Positions 18,449 through 28,453 of a stretch of 64,000 nucleotides of DNA are shown one piece after another. Position 1 is the stretch's first letter; every line of letters starts with the position of its first letter. Origin of the DNA: Prevotella sp. UBA7764. Its GTDB lineage: Bacteria; Bacteroidota; Bacteroidia; Bacteroidales; Bacteroidaceae. The DNA is taken from positions 47,518-111,517 of the forward strand of contig DLDU01000037.1 of assembly GCA_002481295.1 (NCBI GenBank). The letters run 5' to 3'. The notes under the pieces are model-generated. The model was given only the letters and a program-made list of their open reading frames with translations, was not told the DNA's origin and did no database searches. Both the position numbers and the translations under genes were made by a program.

Positions 18449-19633
18449 TTACTTCAAAATACCTTTGATGACAGCGTCACCAAATTCTCTCGTACCCAAC
18501 GACTTTCCGTCGGTCATCATCCGCGCAAGGTCAGCCGTGGCCGTATGGTGGCGGTAAAGCTCGGCCAAACTCTGCTCAATGGCCTGTCCTGCCTCTTTCC
18601 ATCCAATGTAGTCAAGCATCATCACGGCAGAAAGCAGGATGCTCGACGGATTGACAATATTCTTTTCTGCTATGTCGGGAGCGATGCCATGAGTAGCCTC
18701 AAAGATAGCATGCCCCGTCTGGTAATTGATATTGCCACCGGGAGCAATGCCAATGCCACCCACCTGAGCCGCCAACATATCAGAGACATAGTCACCATTG
18801 AGATTCATCGTGGCGATGACACTGTAGTCTTGCGGCTTCAACAGAGCGTTTTGCAAGAAAGCATCACAGATGCAGTCTTTCATCACCAAGCGACCGGACT
18901 TCAGTGCATCGCCGTACTCGCGCTCTGCCAACTCGTAAGCCCATTTCTTGAATCCGCCTTCGGTGAACTTCATGATATTGCCCTTGTGAACCAATGTCAC
19001 TGACGGAAGATTGTGGGACAGGGCGTATTCTATGGCCGCACGGACAAGACGCTCCGACCCCTCACGGCTGACGGGCTTAACGCCAAAGCCAGAAGTCTCA
19101 GGAAAACGAACTTTCGTGACGCCCATCTCATCATGAAGGAAGCGGTAGAACTTGCGAGCATCATCCGATCCAGCTTCCCACTCGATACCTGCATAGATGT
19201 CCTCCGTGTTCTCACGGAAGATGCACATATCCACCTTCTCGGGATGCTTCACCGGGCTCTCTATACCTTCAAACCAATGGACAGGACGCTGGCAGACATA
19301 AAGGTCAAGACCTTGACGGAGTGCTACGTTCAAACTACGAATACCGCCTCCGACTGGAGTCATCAGAGGCCCTTTGACACCCACAAGACACTCACGGAAG
19401 GCCTCCATCGTGGCCTGCGGCAGCCATTCACCGGTCCGCTCGTGGGCTTTGCCACCGGCGAGTACCTCTCTCCATTCGATCTTGCGCTTACCGCCATAGC
19501 ATTTCTCCACTGCGGCATCCACGGTTGCGCGCATGATGGGTGTTATCTCTTTGCCAACGCCATCTCCTTCGATGAAAGGAATAGTCGGCTGATCGGGTAC
19601 TACGAGTGCCCCGTTTTGTTTGCTGATATTCAT
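18449..19633 (-). CDS. icd: NADP-dependent isocitrate dehydrogenase
   Basis: The enzyme oxidatively decarboxylates isocitrate to 2-oxoglutarate. The 394 residues show the E. coli-type pattern: substrate-binding [12 protein letters not shown] around 97-108, [14 protein letters not shown] near 138, and the nucleotide region [11 protein letters not shown] near 312. It begins 13 bases after the aconitase stop and ends 17 bases before gltA, so it is the middle gene of the operon. The serine in RSLNVALRQ corresponds to the phosphorylated residue of E. coli Icd, but no kinase gene is seen here. Confidence 0.95.
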   Translation of the reverse strand: MNISKQNGALVVPDQPTIPFIEGDGVGKEITPIMRATVDAAVEKCYGGKRKIEWREVLAGGKAHERTGEWLPQATMEAFRECLVGVKGPLMTPVGGGIRSLNVALRQGLDLYVCQRPVHWFEGIESPVKHPEKVDMCIFRENTEDIYAGIEWEAGSDDARKFYRFLHDEMGVTKVRFPETSGFGVKPVSREGSERLVRAAIEYALSHNLPSVTLVHKGNIMKFTEGGFKKWAYELAEREYGDALKSGRLVMKDCICDAFLQNALLKPQDYSVIATMNLNGDYVSDMLAAQVGGIGIAPGGNINYQTGHAIFEATHGIAPDIAEKNIVNPSSILLSAVMMLDYIGWKEAGQAIEQSLAELYRHHTATADLARMMTDGKSLGTREFGDAVIKGILK

Positions 19634-19646
19634 AATGGTATCCTGT

Positions 19647-21935
19647 TTATGATCTTAAAAGGTTGTTCAGAGCCGAGCCAGCCTTGAACCACTCGATTTG
19701 CATTTGATTATAAGTGTGGAGAGCCTCAAAGCTGTCGATCGACCCATCCTTATGCTTTAAAGTAACAGTCAACGGCTTGCCGGGGGCGAACGCCTTCAGA
19801 CCGGTCACTGAGATGCGGTCATCCTCCTGCACCTTGTCATAGTCATCTTTATTCGCAAATGTCAGCGCAAGCATGCCCTGCTTCTTCAAGTTAGTCTCAT
19901 GGATGCGGGCGAAGCTCTTTGCCAACACCACCTTGACATTGAGAAAACGGGGCTCCATAGCTGCATGCTCACGCGAAGAGCCCTCGCCATAGTTGTCCTC
20001 AGCCACGATGATGCTGCCCATGTTGTGAACTTTATAATCTTTCGCTGCTGCGGAAACAGCTTTATACTGGCCGTCGATCTGATCCTTCACGTTGTTACTC
20101 TCATCGTTGAAGGCATTCACTGCTCCCATCAGCAGATTGTCGGAGATGTTTTGGAGATGACCACGGAAGCGAAGCCAAGGACCAGCCATAGAGATGTGGT
20201 CAGTCGTGCACTTGCCTTTGACCTTGATCAACAACGGCATATCCACCAAGTCATTTCCATCCCAAGCAGCGAAAGGCTCCAACCGTTGCAGACGCTTGGA
20301 ACCGGGAGCGATGACGACTGGCGCATCGGTATGCTGATCCGTAGGAGGAACGAAGAGGCCCTCCTGCTCCAATGTAGTGATGGCATCTCCTTCTTTTCCA
20401 CAGGTGAAGCCCTGGGGTGGGAAGACAAAGCCCTGAGGCTCCTTGAGCATCACCTCCTTACCTTCTTCATTAGTCAGTTTGTCTGCTGCAGGATTGAAAT
20501 CCAGCTTTCCGGCTAAGGCCAAGGCCACCGTCATTTCAGGCGAGCCTATAAAAGCATAAGTATTGGGATTGCCATCAGCACGGCGACGGAAATTACGATT
20601 GAAAGAGGTGACGATGGCATTCTTTCGGGTGTTGTCGTCGGTATGTCGTTTCCACTGACCGATACACGGGCCACAGGCGTTGGCCATGACCACGGCACCA
20701 ATAGCATGGAAATCATCCAAGATGCCATCACGTTCTGCCGTACAGCGGATCTGCTCCGAACCAGGGCAAACAATAAGTTGCGCCTTCACCTTCAGATGCA
20801 ATGCCAAAGCCTGACGGGCAACAGAAGCGGCGCGCAACAAGTCTTGATAAGAAGAGTTGGTGCAGGAGCCAATCAGCGCAACCTCTACGTTCATCGGATA
20901 ATCGTTGGCCGGACCTTTCTCACGCATCTGAGAGATCGACGTGGCAGCGTCTGGCGTAAAAGGACCATTAAGGTGTGGTTCTATCTTGGAAAGATCGAGG
21001 TCGATGACCTGATCGTAATACATCTCAGGCTGAAGCTCCACATCAGCGTCGGCTCTAAGATCCGCAGCATGCTGACGTGCCATCGCAGCCACCTGTTCGC
21101 GACCGGTCTGACAGAGATACTCATCGGCGTTATCGTCGTAAGGGAATAAAGAACAGGTTGCGCCCAATTCTGCTCCCATGTTGCAGATGGTGGCCTTACC
21201 TGTGGTAGACAAGCTCTTGGTGCCTTCACCGAAATACTCCATAATTGCATTGGTACCGCCTTTGGTCGTCAACAGTCCGAGGATCGTCAGTATGACATCT
21301 TTGGGTGCTGCCCATCCTTGAAGCTGTCCATGAAGATGAACGCCTATGATACGAGGCATACGCAACTCCCAAGGCTGTCCGGTGAGAACATCTACGGCAT
21401 CCGCGCCACCTACGCCGATAGCAGCCATGCCCAAACCTCCCGCATTGGGCGTATGAGAATCGGTACCGATCATCATACCACCGGGGAATGCATAGTTTTC
21501 CAACACCACTTGATGGATGATACCTGCACCAGGTCCCCAAAAGCCAATGCCATATTTCTTGGATGCAGACCGAAGGAAATCATATACCTCGTGGTTCTCT
21601 TTACAAGCTACTCCAAGATCGGCCTTAGCACCTTCGTCAGCACGGATGAGGTGGTCGCAATGAACCGAGGCGGGCACAGCGACATGCTCTCTTCCCGCAT
21701 TCATAAATTGCAGCAAGGCCATTTGAGCCGTAGCATCTTGCATCGCCACACGATTAGGACGGAAATCGGCATAATCGACACCACGCTTCAATGGCTTCAA
21801 CGATGCTTCATCATAAAGATGAGTAAAGAGTATTTTTTCGGCATAGGTCAACGGTCTCTTCAATGTCCCTCTTACCGTTGAAATCTTGGAAGAATAAGCA
21901 GCGTAGAACTGCTTCATCATTTCGATATCCAACAT
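19647..21935 (-). CDS. acnA: Aconitate hydratase
   Basis: Aconitase interconverts citrate and isocitrate using a [4Fe-4S] cluster. Cluster ligands are in [11 protein letters not shown] and [10 protein letters not shown]. The C-terminal swivel domain begins near residue 580 and contains [14 protein letters not shown]. Similarity is closer to the mitochondrial-type aconitase than to AcnB. The open frame runs further upstream to 22019, but those 28 codons lie across the predicted promoter (21965-21972). The Met at 21935, preceded by AAAGGG, is therefore taken as the start, giving 762 residues. First gene of the acnA-icd-gltA operon. Confidence 0.93.
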   Translation of the reverse strand: MLDIEMMKQFYAAYSSKISTVRGTLKRPLTYAEKILFTHLYDEASLKPLKRGVDYADFRPNRVAMQDATAQMALLQFMNAGREHVAVPASVHCDHLIRADEGAKADLGVACKENHEVYDFLRSASKKYGIGFWGPGAGIIHQVVLENYAFPGGMMIGTDSHTPNAGGLGMAAIGVGGADAVDVLTGQPWELRMPRIIGVHLHGQLQGWAAPKDVILTILGLLTTKGGTNAIMEYFGEGTKSLSTTGKATICNMGAELGATCSLFPYDDNADEYLCQTGREQVAAMARQHAADLRADADVELQPEMYYDQVIDLDLSKIEPHLNGPFTPDAATSISQMREKGPANDYPMNVEVALIGSCTNSSYQDLLRAASVARQALALHLKVKAQLIVCPGSEQIRCTAERDGILDDFHAIGAVVMANACGPCIGQWKRHTDDNTRKNAIVTSFNRNFRRRADGNPNTYAFIGSPEMTVALALAGKLDFNPAADKLTNEEGKEVMLKEPQGFVFPPQGFTCGKEGDAITTLEQEGLFVPPTDQHTDAPVVIAPGSKRLQRLEPFAAWDGNDLVDMPLLIKVKGKCTTDHISMAGPWLRFRGHLQNISDNLLMGAVNAFNDESNNVKDQIDGQYKAVSAAAKDYKVHNMGSIIVAEDNYGEGSSREHAAMEPRFLNVKVVLAKSFARIHETNLKKQGMLALTFANKDDYDKVQEDDRISVTGLKAFAPGKPLTVTLKHKDGSIDSFEALHTYNQMQIEWFKAGSALNNLLRS

Positions 21936-21964
21936 ATAATTCCCTTTATTGATTAAACTTGTTG

Positions 21965-21972
21965 CAAATATA
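21965..21972 (-). promoter_or_regulatory. Putative -7 element for the acnA-icd-gltA operon
   Basis: The minus strand reads TATATTTG, matching TAnnTTTG, about 30 bases upstream of the chosen aconitase start. It argues against the longer aconitase frame. Confidence 0.5.
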
Positions 21973-22036
21973 GTAATTTTTCTTTGAATTGATACTATAT
22001 TTGAATAAAAATTAATCAAAATGAAAGGAAATTCTA

Positions 22037-23218
22037 TTAAAATTCGATTTTATAGCCGTTAAACACGTTAATATCTACCGCACCGTGAATACCGTCGACC
22101 CTCCCGTCGGGTGCCAACTGCCAAATCTTCAACTTAATGTCCGGCTTATATTCACCATAGCGAGCGATCCAAACGGGATAACTGTGCTTAATGTCCGGAG
22201 CCGAGTCGAGATAGCGGTTGACAAACGTCTGACTGATGTAAAGAATCGGCCGTTTGCCCGTGCGGCGCTCTACCATACGAAGCCACGCCCTCACATTTTG
22301 CCACATTACTGTCACACCACCCATCTTGCGTATTTGACTGGGCAGCAGTTCCAAGTCCAGCACCGGCGGCAAGTCGTTCTGCGCCACGCGGCTTTTAGAC
22401 AAGAAAAAGGCGGCCTGCTGACTGCCGGACGAGCGATGCGTAAAATAGTGGTAGGTACCCGTAGGATAGCCATGCTTACGTGAAGCGGCATAATCCGAAA
22501 GGTAGTAAGGATTCAGCATAGAGCTGCCTTCGGTGGACTTGATGAAGATAAACGAGATCTTATAGTTCACATGTCCACTCACATTTTTCTTAGACAGAGT
22601 ACCCAAATGGATAATTCGCAGTCGTGACCAGTCGATACTATAACGATGCTTTCCTTTCACATGCTGATATTTCGACAAGTCGATTCCATAGAGCCGTGAA
22701 GAATTATAGTTCAACCGCTCTCCTTTATACACATCATCCTTCCACTCTCCTACTCTGAAAAAACGATGCTGACTGGAAAAGCCAAAGCCTCTGCGACTTC
22801 CCTTTTGCCAAAAGCCCTCATAAAGCGTGCCCTGGTTATCGATCAGTGTGCCATAGCCATTGGCCTGCAGCTGACGGTTAAAGTCACCCTTATAAAGTCC
22901 GGCAGAATCCCTACGCACACCACTCGTCAGTGTGTCATGGTTCCAAACACCGTCTATTCGGTTTCCTAATGAGTCCAATGTCCAGCCTTTGCCCTGGCGC
23001 AATCCATTCTTCCATATACCACTATATATAATGGAGTCGCCATTCGAGAGCGTACCCAATCCGTCAGGCTTGCCATGGAGTGTCTGTCCCTGGTAAGTCT
23101 TACCCTGCCACGACATTTTAGCTACATCTTTGGTCTTCACCGTACAGCCGTTGAACAGAAGAGCCAAGAACGGCAGGAAAAGGAAAGTAGAGAGAATATG
23201 TCTCAAGCCTGATTTCAT
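22037..23218 (-). CDS. MORN-repeat lipoprotein with GH25 lysozyme domain
   Basis: The 393-residue protein begins with a signal sequence ending FNGC (Cys25), a likely lipoprotein anchor. Residues about 40-165 hold four or five MORN repeats (for example [14 protein letters not shown] and [14 protein letters not shown]). The rest is a glycoside hydrolase family 25 domain starting GIDLSKYQ, with the catalytic Asp-x-Glu in PVLDLELLP. It should cleave peptidoglycan between MurNAc and GlcNAc at the cell envelope. MORN repeats usually bind membranes or proteins and may place the enzyme. Its ATG overlaps the stop of the upstream gene (ATGA), which indicates translational coupling to that unknown protein. 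Confidence 0.85.
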   Translation of the reverse strand: MKSGLRHILSTFLFLPFLALLFNGCTVKTKDVAKMSWQGKTYQGQTLHGKPDGLGTLSNGDSIIYSGIWKNGLRQGKGWTLDSLGNRIDGVWNHDTLTSGVRRDSAGLYKGDFNRQLQANGYGTLIDNQGTLYEGFWQKGSRRGFGFSSQHRFFRVGEWKDDVYKGERLNYNSSRLYGIDLSKYQHVKGKHRYSIDWSRLRIIHLGTLSKKNVSGHVNYKISFIFIKSTEGSSMLNPYYLSDYAASRKHGYPTGTYHYFTHRSSGSQQAAFFLSKSRVAQNDLPPVLDLELLPSQIRKMGGVTVMWQNVRAWLRMVERRTGKRPILYISQTFVNRYLDSAPDIKHSYPVWIARYGEYKPDIKLKIWQLAPDGRVDGIHGAVDINVFNGYKIEF

Positions 23219-24129
23219 AACGCCCCCTCCTTATCTACTAATCCCACAAAACGGCCATGAAGCGTGAAGACTGCTGTTCCCGGCTGGGCAAAGGCATGAG
23301 CCACCCCAATTTTCTGCCCACGATCATAATCACCGCGGGTAAGAATTGTATGGTCTTTCCGCCGGATGTCGGCAGGTGACAACGTGACGGTGATCACCTC
23401 TTTGTGACGAGACACTCCCCAAGGCACATTCTTCACCGCCCGGCATCCCCAAGGAATGACAGTTTTATCGGTATGCACAATGACAGGAAGGCTGATGCTG
23501 TCAGACGGAATGCGCAGTAAGCGACAAGAGCGACGATGCAGCTGTCCCTTATCATCATACCACGACACCGTGAAACGACACTTATAAAGCAAAGTCAAAT
23601 GACGCTGACCCAACTTGCTGGTCGCCGCGCTTAAACGCTTCAAAGAGTCGAGTTGCTGTTTCTGCCTTGCGCTGTAAGCGGCGATACGGTTGTATCCTTC
23701 GTCCTGGACATTATGACAGCGCAGATAGTATTCCAACTCCTTTCTGACCATTGTAGAGCGATGCAGCGCCACAGACAAAGAGTCACGCTGACGTTTCAAA
23801 GCTGTATCAGGCTGTATTTTTGCAAAATGAGAAGAAGGAAAAGAAAGCAATGTCAACACACGACCATCACAACTCGGCCACCACCAATGGCGGTTGATCC
23901 ATACTCCTTGCTGATGGACAGGATACACTTGTAAGTCAACGACATGGCGGCCATCGCTCAAGCAAATCGTAGCTGTTCCATCCAACATACAGACAGACTT
24001 TCGCATGTCGTTTTCCGTTGCAGGCAAAGCCATACAAGTAAGCCAAAACAACAACATCAAGGGGAGAATCACCGCAATATAGACTCTCCGTCTCACAATG
24101 AATGGTATGATCTTTCTTCTCAGCATCAC
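23215..24129 (-). CDS. Membrane-anchored protein of unknown function coupled to the GH25 gene
   Basis: I do not recognise this 304-residue protein. One strongly hydrophobic segment (about residues 16-36, VILPLMLLFWLTCMALPA) could be a signal anchor. Residues about 110-160 are rich in charged residues and leucine and may form a coiled coil. The C-terminal part (about 170-304) looks like a beta-rich exported domain ending GTAVFTLHGRFVGLV, which faintly recalls the region around the serine of trypsin-like proteases, but no catalytic triad can be shown. It is co-transcribed and translationally coupled with the MORN/GH25 lipoprotein, so a joint role in the envelope is plausible. Confidence 0.7.
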   Translation of the reverse strand: MMLRRKIIPFIVRRRVYIAVILPLMLLFWLTCMALPATENDMRKSVCMLDGTATICLSDGRHVVDLQVYPVHQQGVWINRHWWWPSCDGRVLTLLSFPSSHFAKIQPDTALKRQRDSLSVALHRSTMVRKELEYYLRCHNVQDEGYNRIAAYSARQKQQLDSLKRLSAATSKLGQRHLTLLYKCRFTVSWYDDKGQLHRRSCRLLRIPSDSISLPVIVHTDKTVIPWGCRAVKNVPWGVSRHKEVITVTLSPADIRRKDHTILTRGDYDRGQKIGVAHAFAQPGTAVFTLHGRFVGLVDKEGAL

Positions 24130-24171
24130 TCTGATCTCAATCCTCCAATTCTATACTCCTAAATACGAGTG

Positions 24172-24179
24172 CAAAGTTA
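24172..24179 (-). promoter_or_regulatory. Putative -7 element for the MORN/GH25 operon
   Basis: The minus strand reads TAACTTTG about 43 bases upstream of the first gene. A TTTG lies 24 bases further upstream, a little too far. Confidence 0.45.
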
Positions 24180-24221
24180 CTAAACATAAATGAGAATCCT
24201 TTGCAAACGGAAGAGTATTTT

Positions 24222-24626
24222 TTATTGGTCGGCATCGTCCCAGAGATGATTGGCCTCTTCAATCTCGTCCTCATCAAACCATTTCGACAGTTTGTCGTAA
24301 GCACGCTTCTTCACATCGTCGGTAAGGTCACCCTTGATTTTGCGTAACACATACAACAATACTGCCACATCATCGCCCAATCCAGCGATAGGTATTGCGT
24401 CGGGGATAACATCCAAAGGACTGATCAGATAGCCCAAAGCGCCAATGATAATCGCTTTGTCCTTCAATGGTACATCCTTGCTCTGAAGCGTGTAGTAAAG
24501 AATGAGCGCAGCATATACAAGTTTGGCTCCTGCCCGCTTGGCGATATGAGAAATCTTCTCGACAAACCCTGAAGCAGTGTATTTGTCGCTGTACTTCATA
24601 AAATCCGGTAACTGTAAGTCTTTCAT
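24222..24626 (-). CDS. YkvA family (DUF1232) protein
   Basis: The 134-residue protein carries the DUF1232 hallmark, a hydrophobic helical hairpin with YLISPLDVIPDAIP around residues 72-85, followed by GLGDDVAVLLYVL. Members are small membrane-associated proteins of unknown function. An amphipathic N-terminal region precedes the core and an acidic tail follows. It lies 51 bases downstream of another small membrane protein on the same strand and probably shares its transcript. Confidence 0.8.
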   Translation of the reverse strand: MKDLQLPDFMKYSDKYTASGFVEKISHIAKRAGAKLVYAALILYYTLQSKDVPLKDKAIIIGALGYLISPLDVIPDAIPIAGLGDDVAVLLYVLRKIKGDLTDDVKKRAYDKLSKWFDEDEIEEANHLWDDADQ

Positions 24627-24677
24627 ATAGTTTTAGTCGTTAAGTTTAAGTATTCATTCTGTTTAGGCATCACATAC

Positions 24678-25112
24678 TCACATGGTTTTGTCCATCAAAT
24701 ATTGGTCTACTGCGTCTGCATATTGTGCGTAAGCTTTCTGCTCTCTTCTCAACTGCGACAGTCGATAGCGCGTCACCAACATCCGCACTCCTTTGGCCAT
24801 GAGCGCCAATAACAGTCCAATACCAATACCAACGAACAGCGACTTGTTGCCCCAAGGTAAACTCTCCTCAGGAAAGGCACTCAGTACAAGCACAGGTAAT
24901 ACGGCAATGATTCCATAGACCGTCAGCTGCTGCCGTTGGGTACCCTCACTGTCAAGAATATCCTGATAAGCCGACAGAAACCTGTCCAACTCTTCACGCG
25001 CCACGCCATACTGCTTCATCCGGGGAAACGTTTCCTCGTCGCCGTAGTGTTCAATGATTCGAGCGATGCGATGCTCATAATCGTTAAGTATATTAGGCTC
25101 TAAATCCTTCAT
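24678..25112 (-). CDS. Small two-segment membrane protein, unknown
   Basis: This 144-residue protein was not recognised. It has a charged N-terminal region of about 60 residues, two hydrophobic segments (about 64-82 and 91-110) and a basic, tyrosine-containing C-terminal tail. This suggests an inner-membrane hairpin with both ends in the cytoplasm. It precedes the DUF1232 gene by 51 bases in the same direction, and the two likely form a small operon. Coding potential is supported by length and by plausible membrane topology rather than by homology. Confidence 0.65.
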   Translation of the reverse strand: MKDLEPNILNDYEHRIARIIEHYGDEETFPRMKQYGVAREELDRFLSAYQDILDSEGTQRQQLTVYGIIAVLPVLVLSAFPEESLPWGNKSLFVGIGIGLLLALMAKGVRMLVTRYRLSQLRREQKAYAQYADAVDQYLMDKTM

Positions 25113-25227
25113 AGATGAGAATCTTTAATTAAGTCGTTGTCTGGAATTTACTGCCTCTGTCCAAGGTACTATCCCCAAGTGAGATAACCCTTTTTCCCTC
25201 CTTATATTGTATCGCGATAACAAAAAA

Positions 25228-25625
25228 GTAAGACAGTGCTCTGATAAGCCGGGTTCCGTAACCGCCACTTCTCAGGAAGAGGCGGCGCTCTGTCATTTAT
25301 CTAGATAATGAGTCACCCCATCACTCAAGCGTTCTACCCTCTATCGTTGCCATCGAAGTGGCATCGGGCGGACAACCCTGACATGACGATAGTTTACATG
25401 AACTTGCAGCCCTCAGACGGCACAGCCCGACGATCACCCGCCGGCTGGTAGTCTCTTACACCACCTTCTCACCCTTACCGCCCACAAGGAGCGGCGGTTA
25501 TTTTCTTCTGCCTACACCTACTGTTGCCAATAGCTTCTATTTTCGGAAGTGAGGTGTCCTATGCTGCCCGGACTTTCCTCTCGCATCTGTAGCGATGCCA
25601 GCGACGAGCCGGAGCACTGCCTTAC
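25228..25625 (-). ncRNA. rnpB: RNase P RNA component, class A
   Basis: This catalytic RNA removes 5' leaders from tRNA precursors. The minus strand contains the universal segments: GAGGAAAGTCCGGGC near the 5' end, an AGATAAATGA-type segment, and the 3' part GAACCCGGCTTATC. The two ends pair as helix P1: 25612-25625 with 25228-25241, 14 bases with a single G-U. Total length is about 398 bases, as expected for bacterial type A. A T-run directly after P1 may serve as terminator. Ends are set by P1 and may be off by a few bases. Confidence 0.95.
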
Positions 25626-25929
25626 ATCTTGCAAAAGTAATAAATAATCTCCAAACTGCCAACCGGCTGATTAATATTTTGTAAGTTTTTAAAGGAATGT
25701 AAAATCAACTTTTATTCTACTTAATAGCAGTTAAGTGCAAAAAAGAATGTGTTAAAGTCAGATAAAGTAATAGAACAAAATGACAGTCATTCATCTTTTG
25801 ATGCTATATTTGCAAGTGTTTCAACAAAGATTGTCAGTTCTCTGTCAAAGATATAAGGAAACTGATAACAAAGTGAAACAAAGATACAAAGTGGAAATAA
25901 AGACCATATAAACATAAACTATAGAAAGA
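25626..25929. other. Divergent spacer between rnpB and degP
   Basis: Besides the rnpB promoter this 304-base region holds TATATTTG at 25805-25812, a plus-strand -7 element that would give degP a 5' leader of roughly 110 bases. No TTG at the right distance accompanies it. No other feature was recognised. Confidence 0.5.
25632..25662 (-). promoter_or_regulatory. rnpB promoter
   Basis: Read on the minus strand, TTG (25662-25660), a 20-base spacer and TACTTTTG (25639-25632) fit the Bacteroidetes consensus. The start predicted from it agrees with the 5' end given by helix P1. Confidence 0.75.
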
Positions 25930-27402
25930 ATGAAAAAGTATTCCAGTTATTTGCTCGTAGGACTTTGCACCATGGCACTGACCCTACCCGTCGGCAAGTA
26001 TGCCAATGCTTCTGCAGCCACCAACAAGGTGGAAGTGGCAGGACAGCCGGTTGATTTGACTTACGCTGCCGAGAAGGCACTGCCTGCCGTCGTCTATATT
26101 AAATACGTACAAAACTCCAAGACAAAGACCGTGGAGGTACAGAGTGATCCTTTCTCCGATTTCTTTGATCCCTTCGGATTCTTCGGTAATCCCAGTGGCG
26201 GTAATGGCGGCGTACAAAAGCGTCAGATCAGAACTCCCAAGCAGGAGGCTGCCGGATCGGGAGTCATCATCAGCCCCGACGGATATATCGTCACCAACAA
26301 CCATGTCGTCAATGGTGCTGACGAACTGACCGTTACTCTCGAAGACAACAGAGAGTTCAACGCCCGCATCATCGGCACAGATCCAACCACCGACCTTGCC
26401 CTGATCAAGATCGATGGCAAGAATCTCCCTACTCTGCCAATTGGCAACTCCGACAATCTCAAGGTGGGAGAATGGGTCATCGCCGTGGGTAATCCTTTCG
26501 GACTCAACAACACGGTGACAGCCGGCATCATCAGCGCCAAAGCCCGCACACTCGGTGCCAATGGCGTTGAGAGTTTCATTCAGACCGATGCCGCCATCAA
26601 CAAAGGCAACTCGGGTGGCGCTCTTGTCAACACCAAAGGCGAGCTCGTCGGCATCAATGCCATGCTGTTCTCTGAAACCGGCTCCTACGCCGGATATGGT
26701 TTTGCCATTCCTACAGCCATCATGACAAAGGTCATTGACGACCTGAAGAAATACGGCACCGTGCAGCGTGCTTATCTGGGCATTCAAGGCCAGGATGTAC
26801 TCAACTATGTCAACAATCTGAAGGATCAGAACAAGGATATTCCTGACCTCGGCACAGTAGACGGTGTTTATGTCGCTAAGGTAGAGGACAACAGCGCAGC
26901 CTCAGCAGCCGGTATCGAGAAGGGCGATGTCATCGTTGGCGTTGACGGCAAGAATATCACTAAGATGGCTGAACTACAAGAGGTCATCAACAGCAAGCAC
27001 CCGGGCGACAAGATCACCATCACTTGGCTTCACAACAAGAAGAAGATGAGCAAGACGGTCACTGTCAAGAATATGCAAGGCAATACCAAGGTGATCAAGA
27101 CCGCCGACTTGGATGTTCTTGGTGCCAAGGTCATCCCTGTCAGTGCTGAGTTGAAGAAGCAATTGGGCATCAGCTATGGTCTACAGGTCAAGGATGTGAA
27201 GAACGGTGCCTTCAAAGATGGTGGCATCAGCAATGGCTTCATCATTCTGACTGTCAACGACAAGCCGATGAAGACCATCTCTGATCTTCAGGATGCTGTC
27301 AAAGATGCTTCTACCAGCAAAAATCCTGTGCTGTTCATCACTGGTGAATGGCCATCGGGCAAGACAGACTACAAGGCTGTGAATATCGGTACCGACAAAT
27401 AG
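25930..27402 (+). CDS. degP: DegP/HtrA periplasmic serine protease
   Basis: The 490-residue protein is a PDZ-containing serine protease and chaperone that handles misfolded envelope proteins. A signal peptide covers about residues 1-30. The trypsin-like domain has the triad His125 (NNHVV), Asp155 (TTDLALIKI) and Ser228 (GNSGGALVN). Two PDZ domains follow, at about 265-380 and 395-485. A glycine/phenylalanine-rich loop (about 78-95) lies in the position of the LA loop. Length is as expected. The gene stands alone, divergent from rnpB, and a decayed insertion sequence begins 30 bases after its stop. Confidence 0.95.
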   Translation: MKKYSSYLLVGLCTMALTLPVGKYANASAATNKVEVAGQPVDLTYAAEKALPAVVYIKYVQNSKTKTVEVQSDPFSDFFDPFGFFGNPSGGNGGVQKRQIRTPKQEAAGSGVIISPDGYIVTNNHVVNGADELTVTLEDNREFNARIIGTDPTTDLALIKIDGKNLPTLPIGNSDNLKVGEWVIAVGNPFGLNNTVTAGIISAKARTLGANGVESFIQTDAAINKGNSGGALVNTKGELVGINAMLFSETGSYAGYGFAIPTAIMTKVIDDLKKYGTVQRAYLGIQGQDVLNYVNNLKDQNKDIPDLGTVDGVYVAKVEDNSAASAAGIEKGDVIVGVDGKNITKMAELQEVINSKHPGDKITITWLHNKKKMSKTVTVKNMQGNTKVIKTADLDVLGAKVIPVSAELKKQLGISYGLQVKDVKNGAFKDGGISNGFIILTVNDKPMKTISDLQDAVKDASTSKNPVLFITGEWPSGKTDYKAVNIGTDK

Positions 27403-27432
27403 TATTCATCATCCAAGCAAAACACTATTTAA

Positions 27433-28395
27433 CTAAAGTTTCCCACCCCTATTTTATGGGCACTCTCGGCTTAAAATGCTTTGTGAGTGCCCATAAATAC
27501 TGGAAATTAACACTTACTTAAAATGTGTTTGCGACTACATGTTCTTCTTGTTGCCTGTCTTCTAATGCTTTGGCGATAATTTCAAAGTTCTTTCGCATTT
27601 CTGTGTCGGTAACAATCAACTGCTCTATCTCGCCAATGGAGTATCCAAGTACCTCACAAAGTGAAGCGAGCAGTCTTTCGACACATTTCAGTACACGTCT
27701 CCATAACGTAAGTGCCATGACATCCTCCTCCATGTTGGCAAACAACTCGCCCATGGTCTCATAGTCAGACATTTGCTTTTCCAGCTACATCACAATGTAT
27801 GTAATGTAACAAAGCGTTGCATCGGCAATCTGACCGTCAAAGTCCCTGTCCATACACGAACCGAGTCCGAGGTATCCTTTTGTTTCCTTGTTGACCATAT
27901 GACACAGGAATCCTCGCTCTCTGTCTTGATGCCATTCTTTCGAAGAAGACTCTCAAAGCGAAGAACTGTATAATTGAGCAGACGGCGCCAGTCCATTTCC
28001 TGACGGACCATCATACGGTAATAACAGTTCTTTCCAGTTTCGAGAAGATGATAGAAGTTCTTCTTGTATATGGAGTGTATTGTTTCGCCGTTAATGCGGA
28101 AAAGACAAAGGGAAAGGATTAATTGAACAGCTGAGATGCCATCATGCTTCTCCAACGACAGCCTGCAAAGCAGATGTCCAAGACCGAATTTTGAGAATAC
28201 TGACAGAATATCGCCGCTCATCTTGCTTTTAACACTCAATAGTTTGGATATCTCACTAAAATTTGCCTAATTTTGCATTCATAACAGTTTCTCTTTAATT
28301 TATTGATAATCATTGTATTTGGACACTACAAAGTTACCAATAATTATTGAGAAACTGTTATTTTAAGCCTACTTTTTGAGGGTGGGAAACTTTAA
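27433..28395. mobile_element. Internally deleted IS4-like insertion sequence with terminal inverted repeats
   Basis: The 963-base element ends in 15-base perfect inverted repeats (27434-27448 and 28380-28394). It is flanked by identical 7-base sequences TATTTAA (27426-27432 and 28396-28402), which look like a target-site duplication. Inside lies a broken transposase gene on the minus strand. Just inside the left end a perfect 13-base hairpin (27453-27465 with 27485-27497) may stop transcription into or out of the element. The family assignment rests on the transposase fragments and is tentative. The element cannot move by itself. Confidence 0.8.
27518..28239 (-). pseudogene. Transposase remnant, IS4-like, centre deleted
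   Basis: Two fragments of one transposase remain. The N-terminal part (28239 down to about 27885) includes LCRLSLEKHDGISAVQLI and ETGKNCYYRMMVRQEMDW, typical of the N-terminal region of Bacteroidetes IS4-like transposases. The frame then changes: the continuation is readable in another register as GYLGLGSCMDRDFDGQIADAT, followed by an in-frame TAG, then MSDYETMGELFANMEEDVM (from 27772) to the end at 27518. The catalytic DDE core normally found between them is missing. So the gene has an internal deletion, a frame change and a nonsense codon. Confidence 0.82.
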
Positions 28396-28453
28396 TATTT
28401 AAGAGGCGTATGGACTTTGTTCCATACGCCTTTTTTATCAAGAAAAAAAAAAC

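Noticed and set aside
19647-22019. Longer 790-residue aconitase starting at 22019
   Set aside because: The extra 28 codons cross a promoter-like element and do not resemble aconitase N-termini; the Met at 21935 has a better ribosome site.
23215-24129. Trypsin-like protease assignment for the GH25 partner
   Set aside because: Only a weak resemblance near the C-terminus was seen and no His-Asp-Ser triad can be placed.
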